This document shows, piece after piece, positions 9,174 through 16,760 of a DNA stretch of 38,407 bases. Each line of letters begins with the position of its first letter. Within the stretch, counting starts at the first letter, position 1. The position numbers and the translations under genes were made by a program. The DNA comes from Candidatus Tyrphobacter aquilonaris (GTDB taxonomy: Bacteria; Vulcanimicrobiota; Vulcanimicrobiia; Vulcanimicrobiales; Vulcanimicrobiaceae), in contig PKZD01000058.1 of assembly GCA_003133745.1 (NCBI GenBank), positions 8,843 to 47,249 on the forward strand, read 5' to 3'. Under the pieces are notes generated by a model that was given only the letters and a program-made list of their open reading frames with translations, was not told where the DNA came from and searched no databases.

Positions 9174-10007
9174 ATGATGCAGGCGACGTTACGGAGCGTT
9201 GTCCGTTTTGACGGCATCGGCTTGCACACGGGCGCCGATGCGAGCATCGAGATTCGACCGGCCGCGCCGGATTTCGGGATTCGGTTTCTGCTCGGCGGCG
9301 CGCACATTCCGGCGACGGTCGAGTACGTCGTCGAAACCTCGCGAGCAACCGTCCTCGGGATCGGCGAGCGGAGCGTTTCGACGGTCGAGCACGTGCTCTC
9401 CGCGCTCGTCGGACTCGGCGTCACGAATGCCGAGTTGGCGGTGAGCGGGCCCGAGGTTCCGATCGTCGACGGAAGCGCGAAGGCCTTCGCCGACGCGATT
9501 TTCGCGGTCGGCGTCGAAACGCAGCCGCGGCCGTGCGCGATGCTGGAGCTGCGCGAACCTTTCGAGATACGCGAGGACGATCGCGCGCTCATTCTGCTCC
9601 CGAGCGATCGGCTGCGCGTTCGTTTCTTGGCGGACTTCCCGCCGCCGATCGGCGTGCAGTACTTCGATCGCGTGATCGATCCGGACGTGTACCGTGCCGA
9701 GGTCGCGCCTGCGCGCACGTTCGGCTACCTCGACGAGATCGAAGCGTTGCGCGCGCGCGGCCTCGCGCGCGGCGGCAACATCGAGAACGCGCTCGTCTTT
9801 TCGCCCGAAGGTGCGATGCAGACGCTGCGCTGGCCCGACGAAGTCGTGCGCCACAAAGTCCTCGATCTTCTCGGCGATTTGGCGCTCCTCGGCTTCGGGT
9901 TGCGATGCGACGTCTTCGCCGTCAAGAGCGGGCATGGGTTGCACGCGCGTGCGATGCTCGCACTGCGATCGCGCCATCTGGCTGCGCTCTCCGCGCGGAG
10001 CGCCTGA
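9174..10007 (+). CDS. lpxC: UDP-3-O-acyl-N-acetylglucosamine deacetylase LpxC
   Basis: LpxC is the zinc-dependent deacetylase that commits UDP-GlcNAc derivatives to lipid A. The protein has 277 residues, somewhat shorter than E. coli LpxC (305). The zinc ligands are visible as His73 (T-V-E-H-V), His227 and Asp231 (R-H-K-V-L-D-L-x-G-D-L). The catalytic His254 lies in K-S-G-H-G-L. It is not fused to FabZ, unlike in Bacteroidota. ATG 9174 is followed by a second in-frame ATG at 9177, and either could be used. It sits 12 bp after lpxD. The stop overlaps the ribosome site of fabZ, which suggests coupled translation. Confidence 0.96.
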   Translation: MMQATLRSVVRFDGIGLHTGADASIEIRPAAPDFGIRFLLGGAHIPATVEYVVETSRATVLGIGERSVSTVEHVLSALVGLGVTNAELAVSGPEVPIVDGSAKAFADAIFAVGVETQPRPCAMLELREPFEIREDDRALILLPSDRLRVRFLADFPPPIGVQYFDRVIDPDVYRAEVAPARTFGYLDEIEALRARGLARGGNIENALVFSPEGAMQTLRWPDEVVRHKVLDLLGDLALLGFGLRCDVFAVKSGHGLHARAMLALRSRHLAALSARSA

Positions 10008-10011
10008 GGAG
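10006..10011 (+). promoter_or_regulatory. Strong ribosome binding site of fabZ
   Basis: GAGGAG lies 6 nt before the ATG at 10018 and overlaps the lpxC stop codon (TGA, 10005-10007). It fixes the fabZ start and implies that ribosomes finishing lpxC can reload on fabZ. It is one of the few clear Shine-Dalgarno sites in the window. Confidence 0.75.
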
Positions 10012-10017
10012 CAAGCA

Positions 10018-10491
10018 ATGGCGGACATGGACATCAGGCAGATCATGGAGATCCTACCGCATCGTTATCCGATGCTGCTCGTGGATCGCATCACCGAGCT
10101 GGAGCCGATGGTCTATGTTCGCGGATATAAGAACATCACGTTCAACGAGCCGGTCTTTCTCGGGCACTTTCCGGGATATCCGGTCTTCCCCGGCGTCTAT
10201 CAAATCGAGGCGATGGCGCAGATGGGCGGAGCCGTCGTCCTGCGGCGTGGCGAGTTTTCGCGCAAGATTCCGTATCTCGTCGGCATCGACAAGGCGAAGT
10301 TCCGCCGCATCGTCATCCCCGGCGACCGGCTCGACATGGAGATTCGCATGCTGCGCCACAAGCGCAACGTCGGCTGGGTCAAAGCCGAAGCGAAGGTCGA
10401 CGGCCAGATCGCCTGCATCGCCGAACTGATGTTCTCGATCAACTCCAACGATCGCATGATCGGGGCGGACGCCTCGGTGCTTCGTACGTGA
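10018..10491 (+). CDS. fabZ: 3-hydroxyacyl-[ACP] dehydratase FabZ
   Basis: FabZ dehydrates 3-hydroxyacyl-ACP in fatty acid elongation and so competes with LpxA and LpxD for the same hydroxyacyl-ACP pool. The 157-residue single hot-dog domain shows L-P-H-R-Y-P-M-L-L-V-D-R at residues 13-24. The catalytic pair is His50 (G-H-F-P-G) and Glu64 (Q-I-E-A-M-A-Q), with the P-x-F-P-G-V motif between. Length agrees with the family (about 150). The start is set by the GAGGAG site. Clustering of fabZ between lpxC and lpxA is very common and links fatty acid and lipid A supply. Confidence 0.96.
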   Translation: MADMDIRQIMEILPHRYPMLLVDRITELEPMVYVRGYKNITFNEPVFLGHFPGYPVFPGVYQIEAMAQMGGAVVLRRGEFSRKIPYLVGIDKAKFRRIVIPGDRLDMEIRMLRHKRNVGWVKAEAKVDGQIACIAELMFSINSNDRMIGADASVLRT

Positions 10492-11255
10492 TTCATCCGA
10501 CGGCGATCGTCCACCCGAGTGCGATGATCGAAGAGGACGTGGAGATCGGTCCGTACTGCATCGTCGGCGAAAACGTGTCGATCCGCGCGGGGACGGTGCT
10601 GCAAGCGCACGTCGTCGTCAACGGCTGGACGCAGATCGGATCGGAGTGCGTCGTCTACCCGTTTGCGACGATCGGGGCCGCGTCGCAGGACCGCAAGTAT
10701 GCGGGCGAACGCGCGATGACGCGGATCGGCAATCGGACGGTCCTGCGCGAATACGTATCGATCCAGCGCGCCACCGGCGAGGATCAAGTGACGGCGGTCG
10801 GCGATGATTGCCTGCTCCTTGCCTACGTCCACATCGCGCACAACTGCATCCTCGGCAACGGCGTCACGATGAGCAACTTGGCGCAACTCGCGGGTCACGT
10901 CGAGATCGGCGATTTCGCGCTCCTTGGCGGCATGGCGGGCGTCCATCAGTTCACGCGCATCGGACGCTATGCGATGGTCGGCGGCATGAGCAAGATCAAC
11001 AAGGACGTGCCCCCGTTCTTCCTCGTCGAGGGAAACCCGGCGAGGCCGTACGGGCTCAACAGCGTCGGCTTGAGACGGGCGGGCTTTTCGCCCGAAGAGC
11101 GCACGGAGATCAAGCAGTTCTACAAAGTGCTCTACGATCCGAAGATGAACGTTTCGCGCGCGGTCGAGGTGATGAAGGAAAGCGTCACGACGCAGCGTGG
11201 GCGCGAGGTCATTGCCTTCCTCGAAGCGCCGTCGCAACGCGGAATTCTGAAGTAG
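10488..11255 (+). CDS. lpxA: Acyl-[ACP]-UDP-N-acetylglucosamine O-acyltransferase LpxA
   Basis: LpxA catalyses the first lipid A step, transfer of a 3-hydroxyacyl chain to UDP-GlcNAc O-3. The protein has 255 residues (E. coli 262) with hexapeptide-repeat left-handed beta helix over about residues 1-185 and a helical C-terminal part. The catalytic His118 is in I-A-H-N-C. The region V-H-Q-F-T-R-I-G (about 160-167) and D-V-P-P-F-F (about 183-188) match the acyl-pocket and nucleotide segments of the family. It begins with GTG overlapping the fabZ stop (GTGA). Confidence 0.96.
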   Translation: MIHPTAIVHPSAMIEEDVEIGPYCIVGENVSIRAGTVLQAHVVVNGWTQIGSECVVYPFATIGAASQDRKYAGERAMTRIGNRTVLREYVSIQRATGEDQVTAVGDDCLLLAYVHIAHNCILGNGVTMSNLAQLAGHVEIGDFALLGGMAGVHQFTRIGRYAMVGGMSKINKDVPPFFLVEGNPARPYGLNSVGLRRAGFSPEERTEIKQFYKVLYDPKMNVSRAVEVMKESVTTQRGREVIAFLEAPSQRGILK

Positions 11256-11256
11256 T

Positions 11257-12387
11257 GTGCGCTACTTTTTGTCTACGGGCGAAGCATCGGGGGAACTGAA
11301 CGCCGTTCTTCTGGTGCGCGCGATTCGTGCGCGCGATCCCGAGGCGCGCTTCGAAGGCATCGGGGCGCACCGCATGCGCGAGGAAGACATCGCGCTGTGG
11401 CGCGACCACACCGGATGGGCGAGCATGGGCCCTTTGGCGGCGATCCCGCGCATCCCCAAGCTGCTGCTGCAGATGTGGCAGACGGCACTGCACGTAGCGC
11501 GTACGAAGCCCGATCTCGTCGTGCTCGTCGATTTCGGCGTCTTCAACGTACGGCTGGCGAAGATGCTGCGCGAACGCCTACGGTACGCTGGTCCGATTCT
11601 CGATCTCTTCCCGCCGGGTGCGTGGCTCGACAGCGAGGACACGGCCCGCGCGGTGAGCGGCTGGACGGCGCCGGTCACGGTTTTTGCGCATCAGGCGGCG
11701 TTCTACCGCGGCCACGGATTGCCGATTGAATACTTCGGGCATCCGCTGCTCGACGAATACGTCGAGCGCGCCGCGCGCGCGGCGCCGCCGCGCGACGGAG
11801 GTTGCGTTGCGCTGCTCCCGGGAAGCCGCGGCGGCGAGTTGCATCGACACGTGCCGGCGCTCTTGCGCGCGCTCGAAGAGCTGCGGCGCACGCGGCCACG
11901 CCTGCGAGCGACGCTCGGCGCGGCCGATGCCCAAGCGCAGAAAGCGCTGAGTCGAACCGTTCTTGCTCTCGGCGCCCACGACGTCCGCGTCGAGATCGGC
12001 GTGCGTGCGGCGCTTGCCGATGCCGACGCGGCTTGGGTCGCGTCGGGCACGGCCGTTCTCGAAACGGTGCTCCTCGGCGTTCCGGCGATCGCGCTCTATA
12101 TCGTCGCGCCGAGCGTCGTCTGGTACGGCCGGCGCATGCAGCGGCGCATCGTCGGCGGCCGCTTCATCACGCTGCCGAACCTCGTCGCAGACAAGGAGAT
12201 CGTGCCCGAATATCTGCAGGACGACGCGACCCCGGAGCGCTTGGCGCGAGCGATGGACGATCTGCTTGCCGATCCGGCGCGACAGCGCGCGCATTTCCCC
12301 GCGCTGCGCGCAGCGCTCGGCGAACCCGGCGCGCTCGACCGTTGCGCGGCGTTCGCGGTGAAACTGGCGAGCGAAGGCGCGGCGTGA
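11257..12387 (+). CDS. lpxB: Lipid-A-disaccharide synthase LpxB
   Basis: LpxB (family GT19) joins UDP-2,3-diacylglucosamine and 2,3-diacylglucosamine 1-phosphate into the lipid A disaccharide on the inner face of the cytoplasmic membrane. The 376-residue protein (E. coli 382) shows the diagnostic S-T-G-E-A-S-G-E motif at residues 5-12, D-F-G-V-F-N near 94, L-L-P-G-S-R near 187 and A-S-G-T-A-V-L-E-T at about 266. It starts at GTG 11257, one base after the lpxA stop. Its substrate needs the LpxH/LpxI/LpxG hydrolase. No recognised form of that enzyme is between lpxA and lpxB, where lpxI often sits, but a metallophosphatase follows directly. Confidence 0.95.
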   Translation: MRYFLSTGEASGELNAVLLVRAIRARDPEARFEGIGAHRMREEDIALWRDHTGWASMGPLAAIPRIPKLLLQMWQTALHVARTKPDLVVLVDFGVFNVRLAKMLRERLRYAGPILDLFPPGAWLDSEDTARAVSGWTAPVTVFAHQAAFYRGHGLPIEYFGHPLLDEYVERAARAAPPRDGGCVALLPGSRGGELHRHVPALLRALEELRRTRPRLRATLGAADAQAQKALSRTVLALGAHDVRVEIGVRAALADADAAWVASGTAVLETVLLGVPAIALYIVAPSVVWYGRRMQRRIVGGRFITLPNLVADKEIVPEYLQDDATPERLARAMDDLLADPARQRAHFPALRAALGEPGALDRCAAFAVKLASEGAA

Positions 12388-13124
12388 TTCGCTGCTATCA
12401 CACCTCCGATCTGCACGACCATCGCGGCTTCGCGCCCCGGCTCGCCGACCTGCGCGCGCAGCGTCCCGGACTGCTCTTCGATTCCGGCGACTCCTTGCGC
12501 GGAAGCCAGACCGTCTATCATCGCCGCGAGCCGATCGTCGCGGAGATCGACCGCGCCGGTTACGACGCGCAGGCGATCGGCAATCGTGAGTTCCACTACC
12601 TCTTCCGATTGCTCGAAGCGCGCGCGCGACGGATGCGTCACCCGCTCGTCTGCACGAACTTGCACGATCTCAAAGGAAGGCCGCTTCCCTTCGTGCCGTC
12701 GCTCGTGTTGCGCGCGAGCGACGCTCCCGATGCTCCGCGCGTGCACGTCCTCGGTCTCTTGATCATGCAGTATCCGGTCGGCAGCCGTTGGGAGCGTCTC
12801 TTCGGATGGCGCTTTCTCTCGCCTGAGGATGCGGTCGCGCCGTACGCGCAAGACGTACCGGACGGCGACGCGTTGATCGTGCTCTCCCACGTCGGGCTGC
12901 GCCTCGATCTCGCGCTCGCGGCGGCGGTGCCGCGCATCGATCTCATTCTTGGCGGCCACAGCCACGACACGCTCTCCGAGCCGGAGTACTCCGGCAGCGT
13001 ACCGATCGTTCATGCCGGCCCGTACGGACAGTACGTCTCGCGCACCGAACTGGAATACGACGAGAACGCAAGGCGCTACGCGATCTCGAGCTTTGACCTC
13101 CTTCCATTGCTCGGTGCCCCGTGA
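12384..13124 (+). CDS. Cytoplasmic calcineurin-like metallophosphatase (UshA/5'-nucleotidase type), candidate UDP-2,3-diacylglucosamine hydrolase
   Basis: This 246-residue protein carries all metallophosphoesterase motifs: D-L-H-D-H (Asp9, His11), D-S-G-D (Asp33, Asp36), G-N-R-E-F (Asn67), S-H-V-G (His169) and G-G-H-S-H (His192, His194). The layout is closest to the N-terminal catalytic domain of 5'-nucleotidase/UDP-sugar hydrolase UshA. It lacks a signal peptide and the C-terminal substrate domain, so it should be cytoplasmic. It overlaps lpxB and the next LpxB-like gene by 4 bp on each side (GTGA). LpxH and chlamydial LpxG are also metallophosphatases that split UDP-diacylglucosamine, and no lpxH/I/G is otherwise visible. 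Filling that gap is therefore an attractive inference, not proof. Phosphatase activity on another nucleotide-sugar is the alternative. Confidence 0.8.
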   Translation: MIRCYHTSDLHDHRGFAPRLADLRAQRPGLLFDSGDSLRGSQTVYHRREPIVAEIDRAGYDAQAIGNREFHYLFRLLEARARRMRHPLVCTNLHDLKGRPLPFVPSLVLRASDAPDAPRVHVLGLLIMQYPVGSRWERLFGWRFLSPEDAVAPYAQDVPDGDALIVLSHVGLRLDLALAAAVPRIDLILGGHSHDTLSEPEYSGSVPIVHAGPYGQYVSRTELEYDENARRYAISSFDLLPLLGAP

Positions 13125-14284
13125 CAAGCGTGCTCTTCGTGAGCAACGGTCACGGGGAAACCGCAATCGCCGATCACATCGCCGCGGAGTTGCGCGCGCT
13201 CGCGCCGGAGCTCGAGATCGATCATCTGGCGTTGGTCGGGGACGTGCGGTCGCAGTTCGCGCGCGACGTCGGGCCGCGCAAGCGCATGCCGAGCGGCGGG
13301 TTGATCGCCATGGGCAACGTCGGCAACCTGCTGCGCGACCTCCGTGCGGGCCTGCTTGCGCTCACGCTTTCGCAGTGGCGTCTGATTCGCGATGCGCGCG
13401 GCTACGCGGCGATCGTTGCAGTCGGCGATGCCTTCGCGCTCTGGATGGCATTGCGCGCGCGTGCGCCGGTCGTCTACGTCGGGACCGCGAAGAGCGTCCA
13501 CGTGGCGCCGTACGGTCGCGGTGAGGAGCGGCTGATGCGGCGCGCGCGCGCTGTGTTCGTGCGCGACGAGGCGACGGCGGAACGGCTGCGCACGCACGGT
13601 GTCGCGGCGCAAGCGCCGGGCAACACGATCGTCGACCTTTTTGCCGAGGACCGCAACCCGGGGTTCTTGGCGGCCGCAGCCGGTTTCGAGCAGATCGTCG
13701 CGATCTTGCCCGGCAGTCGTGGCCACGCATACGATGACGCCGTCTTTCTGCTCGACGTCTTCGCCGACGTTGCGCGCGATGCGCCGGCGCTCGGCGCCGT
13801 ACTCTCGATCGCTCCCGGAATCGAACCGGCACGCATCGCGAATGCGCTCCGCGCGTCAGGGCGCGTCGTGCGCGACACGCCGCATCCATCGGTGCCTTTC
13901 GAAGTGCTCGCCGGCGAACGTCCGATCGCGCGAGCGTGGAGCGGCGGGATCGGAGCGTTGCTTCATCGCTCGTCCCTCGTGCTCGGTCAGGCGGGCACCG
14001 CAAACGAGGCCGCCGCGGCGGCCGGATTGCCGATCATCGCTTTCGATCGCGGTATCGATCGCGAGCACGCCTGGTACCGGCGTCGCCAAGAGCGATTGCT
14101 CGGCGAAGCGCTCGTCATGCTGCGAGACGATCGCACGCTGGCGGCGACCGAGGTTCGTGCGATGCTCGCGGATCCACAACGCCGAGCGCGATTGGGCGCA
14201 ATCGGTCGCGAACGCATGGGGCAGCCCGGCGGTTCGCGTCGCATCGCCGAGCGTATCGCGGCGATCGCGTCGGAGGCGCACTGA
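13121..14284 (+). CDS. Lipid-A-disaccharide synthase-related protein (TIGR03492-like)
   Basis: This 387-residue protein has the two-Rossmann layout of LpxB/MurG-type GT-B enzymes, starting with L-F-V-S-N-G-H-G-E-T, the equivalent of LpxB's GEASGE loop. Later features are V-G-D-A-F-A-L (about 105-112), Y-V-G-T-A-K-S, I-L-P-G-S-R near 194 and G-Q-A-G-T-A-N-E-A near 290. This pattern fits the family annotated as LpxB-related, which I know from Cyanobacteria and Deinococcota and whose substrate is unproven. It is distinct from the true lpxB 2 kb upstream. It overlaps the metallophosphatase by 4 bp (GTGA), suggesting they act together. A glycosyltransferase for a lipid-linked sugar is likely. Confidence 0.8.
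   Translation: MTSVLFVSNGHGETAIADHIAAELRALAPELEIDHLALVGDVRSQFARDVGPRKRMPSGGLIAMGNVGNLLRDLRAGLLALTLSQWRLIRDARGYAAIVAVGDAFALWMALRARAPVVYVGTAKSVHVAPYGRGEERLMRRARAVFVRDEATAERLRTHGVAAQAPGNTIVDLFAEDRNPGFLAAAAGFEQIVAILPGSRGHAYDDAVFLLDVFADVARDAPALGAVLSIAPGIEPARIANALRASGRVVRDTPHPSVPFEVLAGERPIARAWSGGIGALLHRSSLVLGQAGTANEAAAAAGLPIIAFDRGIDREHAWYRRRQERLLGEALVMLRDDRTLAATEVRAMLADPQRRARLGAIGRERMGQPGGSRRIAERIAAIASEAH
14272..14276 (+). promoter_or_regulatory. Ribosome binding site for the O-antigen ligase-like gene
   Basis: GGAGG lies 10 nt before GTG 14287, inside the last codons of the LpxB-like gene. It supports GTG 14287 over upstream in-frame codons. Confidence 0.6.
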
Positions 14285-14286
14285 GA

Positions 14287-15486
14287 GTGCGAGCGTTCAC
14301 GGCGGCGGCCTTTGCGTTAGCGAATGCGGCGGTGCCGCTCTTCCCGTCGTTCATCATGTTGGCGCCCGTGCAACCGCCGGGGATCTCGCTGCTCTCTCCC
14401 CATGTTGCGGCGGCTTTGCTCGCACTCGTCGCCGTGCTCGGCGTGATCTTCGCCGTACGCCTCGTGCTGCCGCCGCGCGAAACGTCGCCGACGCTCGTGC
14501 CGCTGCTCGCGTGGCTTGGCGCGGGCATGCTCGCCGCGCTGCTCGGTTTCGACCCGCGCGCCGGACTCGTCTTTCTCGCGATCTTCGCACTCGGCATCGT
14601 GTGGCATCTCGGGACGCTGCGCTACTATTGCGACCGCGTCGTCGCTCGGACGATCGTGTGGTCCATGCTCTTGACCTGTACGATCGCATCGAGCGCCGCG
14701 ATCGTCATGGCCGTGTTGCGTTGGCCGACGGCGCAGTACGTCATCGGTCATGGGCGCGCGGTCGGTACCTTCGTCTTGCCTGGCGAACTCGCAGGCTATC
14801 TCGTCGTGCTGTTGCCGTTTGCATACGGCGTTGCGGTGACGACGCGCAGCACCGCACTGCGAGGCATCGCCGTTTGCGCATTGGCCGCGGGTGCGATCGC
14901 GATGGTGCTCACGTTCTCTCGTACGGGTTGGATCGGCCTCGCGACCGCGGTTGCGTTTCTCGTCGCAGTGCGCGCACGGCGCGCGGGCGCGCTTGCCGCC
15001 GGTACGATCGTCGCCGCCGGTCTCACCGCGGTGCTGCTCGTCTTCAATGTCCACCACAACCCGAGCGAAAACTACACGCGCATCTCCATTTGGGAAGCGG
15101 CGTTCCAGATCATCGATCGCTTTCCGCTCACCGGCGTCGGCCCGTTCGAGTTCTCGCACCTGTATCCCGTCGTGCGGCTCCCCGATGGCGATGCGACGGC
15201 CTTTCACGCACACAGCGTCTACCTGACCCTTCTCGCGGAAACCGGCATCGTCGGCTTCGCCGCCGCCTTCTGGACGTGGTGGCGTTTCGGCGCCGAGTTG
15301 CGGCGGCGCATCGCGCAGGCACGTCCCGAGTGCGCGCTGCTCGCGATGGCGATCGCGGCGGGACTCGCCGGGACGCTCGTGCAAGGGCTGATCGATACGG
15401 TGAGCGTCGTGATATTTGGATTGTGGCTGCCGACGATGGCGCTTGCGCTCTCGGTGGCTCGGTACGGCTTGATGGAGGCGGAGTGA
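14287..15486 (+). CDS. O-antigen ligase/polymerase-family (WaaL/Wzy_C) membrane protein
   Basis: This is a 399-residue polytopic inner membrane protein with about ten to twelve hydrophobic segments. It shows two hallmarks of the Wzy_C/O-antigen ligase family. The first is a membrane helix with F-S-R-T-G-W near residue 210. The second is a large periplasmic loop (about 255-320) with R-I-S-I-W-E-A-A, G-V-G-P-F-E-F and H-A-H-S-V-Y-L-T-L-L-A-E-T-G. Members transfer or polymerise undecaprenyl-linked glycans onto lipid A core or proteins. Its place between a lipid A glycosyltransferase gene and the lpt genes suggests glycan ligation to LPS; protein O-glycosylation ligases belong to the same superfamily and cannot be excluded. 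GTG start with GGAGG upstream. Confidence 0.85.
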   Translation: MRAFTAAAFALANAAVPLFPSFIMLAPVQPPGISLLSPHVAAALLALVAVLGVIFAVRLVLPPRETSPTLVPLLAWLGAGMLAALLGFDPRAGLVFLAIFALGIVWHLGTLRYYCDRVVARTIVWSMLLTCTIASSAAIVMAVLRWPTAQYVIGHGRAVGTFVLPGELAGYLVVLLPFAYGVAVTTRSTALRGIAVCALAAGAIAMVLTFSRTGWIGLATAVAFLVAVRARRAGALAAGTIVAAGLTAVLLVFNVHHNPSENYTRISIWEAAFQIIDRFPLTGVGPFEFSHLYPVVRLPDGDATAFHAHSVYLTLLAETGIVGFAAAFWTWWRFGAELRRRIAQARPECALLAMAIAAGLAGTLVQGLIDTVSVVIFGLWLPTMALALSVARYGLMEAE

Positions 15487-16022
15487 TCCGCTTCCTCAGC
15501 GTGCTCTGCGCGTTGGCTGCGATACTATGCGCGTGCAGCCCGCGCCCCGCGGTCTCCACGTCACCTTCCCCCGCGCCGGGCCGGCCCGGGCACGGGCCAT
15601 GGCTGCACATCACCGGTTACGGAACGGCAACGCAACCGGTGCGCATCGTTCAGCAGCAGGGCAACCGAAAGGAATACGATCTCATCGCGCATTCGTACGT
15701 GAGCAACGGCGCGCAAGGCAGCGCGATCGCAACGTTTTTCACCGTGCATGTCACGTTCTTCGGCAAGAACGGCATGCAACTCGTCGCCGACGCGCCGGAA
15801 GCGATCCTCGACGAAGCGTCGAATACGATCACGCTGACGGACCGCGTCCACGCGAAAACCGATTCCGGTATGACGTTGGACTGCGATCGCCTGAGCTATG
15901 ACCGCAACACGGAGATGGTACACGGTAATGGACACGTGGTGATGAAGAATGCGCACGGCATGCGCGCGACCGGCAATCGCGTCGATTCGGATATCACGCT
16001 GACGCGGGCGGCGATGCAGTGA
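15483..16022 (+). CDS. lptC: LptC-like LPS export periplasmic lipoprotein
   Basis: This 179-residue protein starts with a lipoprotein signal ending L-C-A-C (Cys18). A Pro/Ser linker follows, then a beta-rich LptC/OstA-like domain from about residue 45. The repeated strands include [16 protein letters not shown] and E-M-V-H-G-N-G-H-V, like the beta-jellyroll of LptA/LptC. LptC passes LPS from the LptB2FG transporter to LptA. E. coli LptC is anchored by a transmembrane helix, whereas here anchoring would be by lipid. The gene sits between the ligase-like gene and lptB with 4 bp overlaps on both sides (GTGA), which fixes the GTG start. An LptA-like role remains possible because both families share this fold. 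Confidence 0.82.
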   Translation: MIRFLSVLCALAAILCACSPRPAVSTSPSPAPGRPGHGPWLHITGYGTATQPVRIVQQQGNRKEYDLIAHSYVSNGAQGSAIATFFTVHVTFFGKNGMQLVADAPEAILDEASNTITLTDRVHAKTDSGMTLDCDRLSYDRNTEMVHGNGHVVMKNAHGMRATGNRVDSDITLTRAAMQ

Positions 16023-16759
16023 ACGAACGCGCAATCAGGATTCGCGGTCTCGTGAAGCGTTACGGCGAACGAACGGTCGTGAACGGCGTGAGCGCGGAGG
16101 TGCGCGTCGGCGAAGTCGTCGGACTGCTCGGCCCCAACGGCGCCGGGAAAACGACGACCTTTTACATGACCGTCGGTCTCGTGAAGCCCGACGGCGGCAG
16201 CGTGCTGCTCTACGACGGCGAAAAGGAGATCGATCTCACGGCACGGCCGATGTACGAGCGCGCGCGCAATAAGATCGGCTATCTCGCGCAGGAAAACTCC
16301 ATCTTTCGCAAGCTCTCGGTCGGCGACAACATTCGCCTGATCTGGGAGCAGAGCGGCGTTCCGCACGAAGAGCAGGAGCGTCGCCTGCCCGAATTGCTCG
16401 AAGAGTTCGGGCTGCGCGCCTTTGTCGATGCTCGTGGCGATGCGCTCTCCGGCGGTGAACGGCGTCGCGTCGAAGTCGCACGTGCGCTCGCAATCGATCC
16501 GAACTTTCTTCTGCTCGACGAGCCGTTCACCGGCATCGATCCGATCGCGGTTGCGGATATCCAAGCGACGATTCGCCAGTTGCGCGATCGTGGCATCGGC
16601 ATCTTGATCACCGATCATCAAGTCCGCGAAACGCTCGCGATCGTCGATCGCGCCTACATTCTGAACAACGGTCGCATCGAGGTATCGGGCAGCGCTCAGG
16701 AAGTGCTCGAGTCGCCGATCGCGAGGAAGTTCTACTTGGGCGAAGGCTTCCGGCTCTAG
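16019..16759 (+). CDS. lptB: LPS export ABC transporter ATP-binding protein LptB
   Basis: LptB is the cytoplasmic ATPase that powers extraction of LPS from the inner membrane. The 246-residue protein has Walker [10 protein letters not shown] (38-46), a Q-loop region near Q91, the signature L-S-G-G-E-R-R-R (143-150), Walker B F-L-L-L-D-E-P (163-169) and the switch His200 in I-T-D-H-Q. The F-T-G-I-D-P and T-D-H-Q-V-R-E-T-L segments are characteristic of LptB rather than generic ABC ATPases. GTG start overlaps lptC by 4 bp. The permease gene follows one base after the stop. Confidence 0.96.
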   Translation: MNERAIRIRGLVKRYGERTVVNGVSAEVRVGEVVGLLGPNGAGKTTTFYMTVGLVKPDGGSVLLYDGEKEIDLTARPMYERARNKIGYLAQENSIFRKLSVGDNIRLIWEQSGVPHEEQERRLPELLEEFGLRAFVDARGDALSGGERRRVEVARALAIDPNFLLLDEPFTGIDPIAVADIQATIRQLRDRGIGILITDHQVRETLAIVDRAYILNNGRIEVSGSAQEVLESPIARKFYLGEGFRL

Positions 16760-16760
16760 C

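Noticed and set aside
9170-9175. TACAAT before lpxC as a promoter
   Set aside because: It overlaps the ATG itself, so it cannot drive a transcript carrying this start codon.
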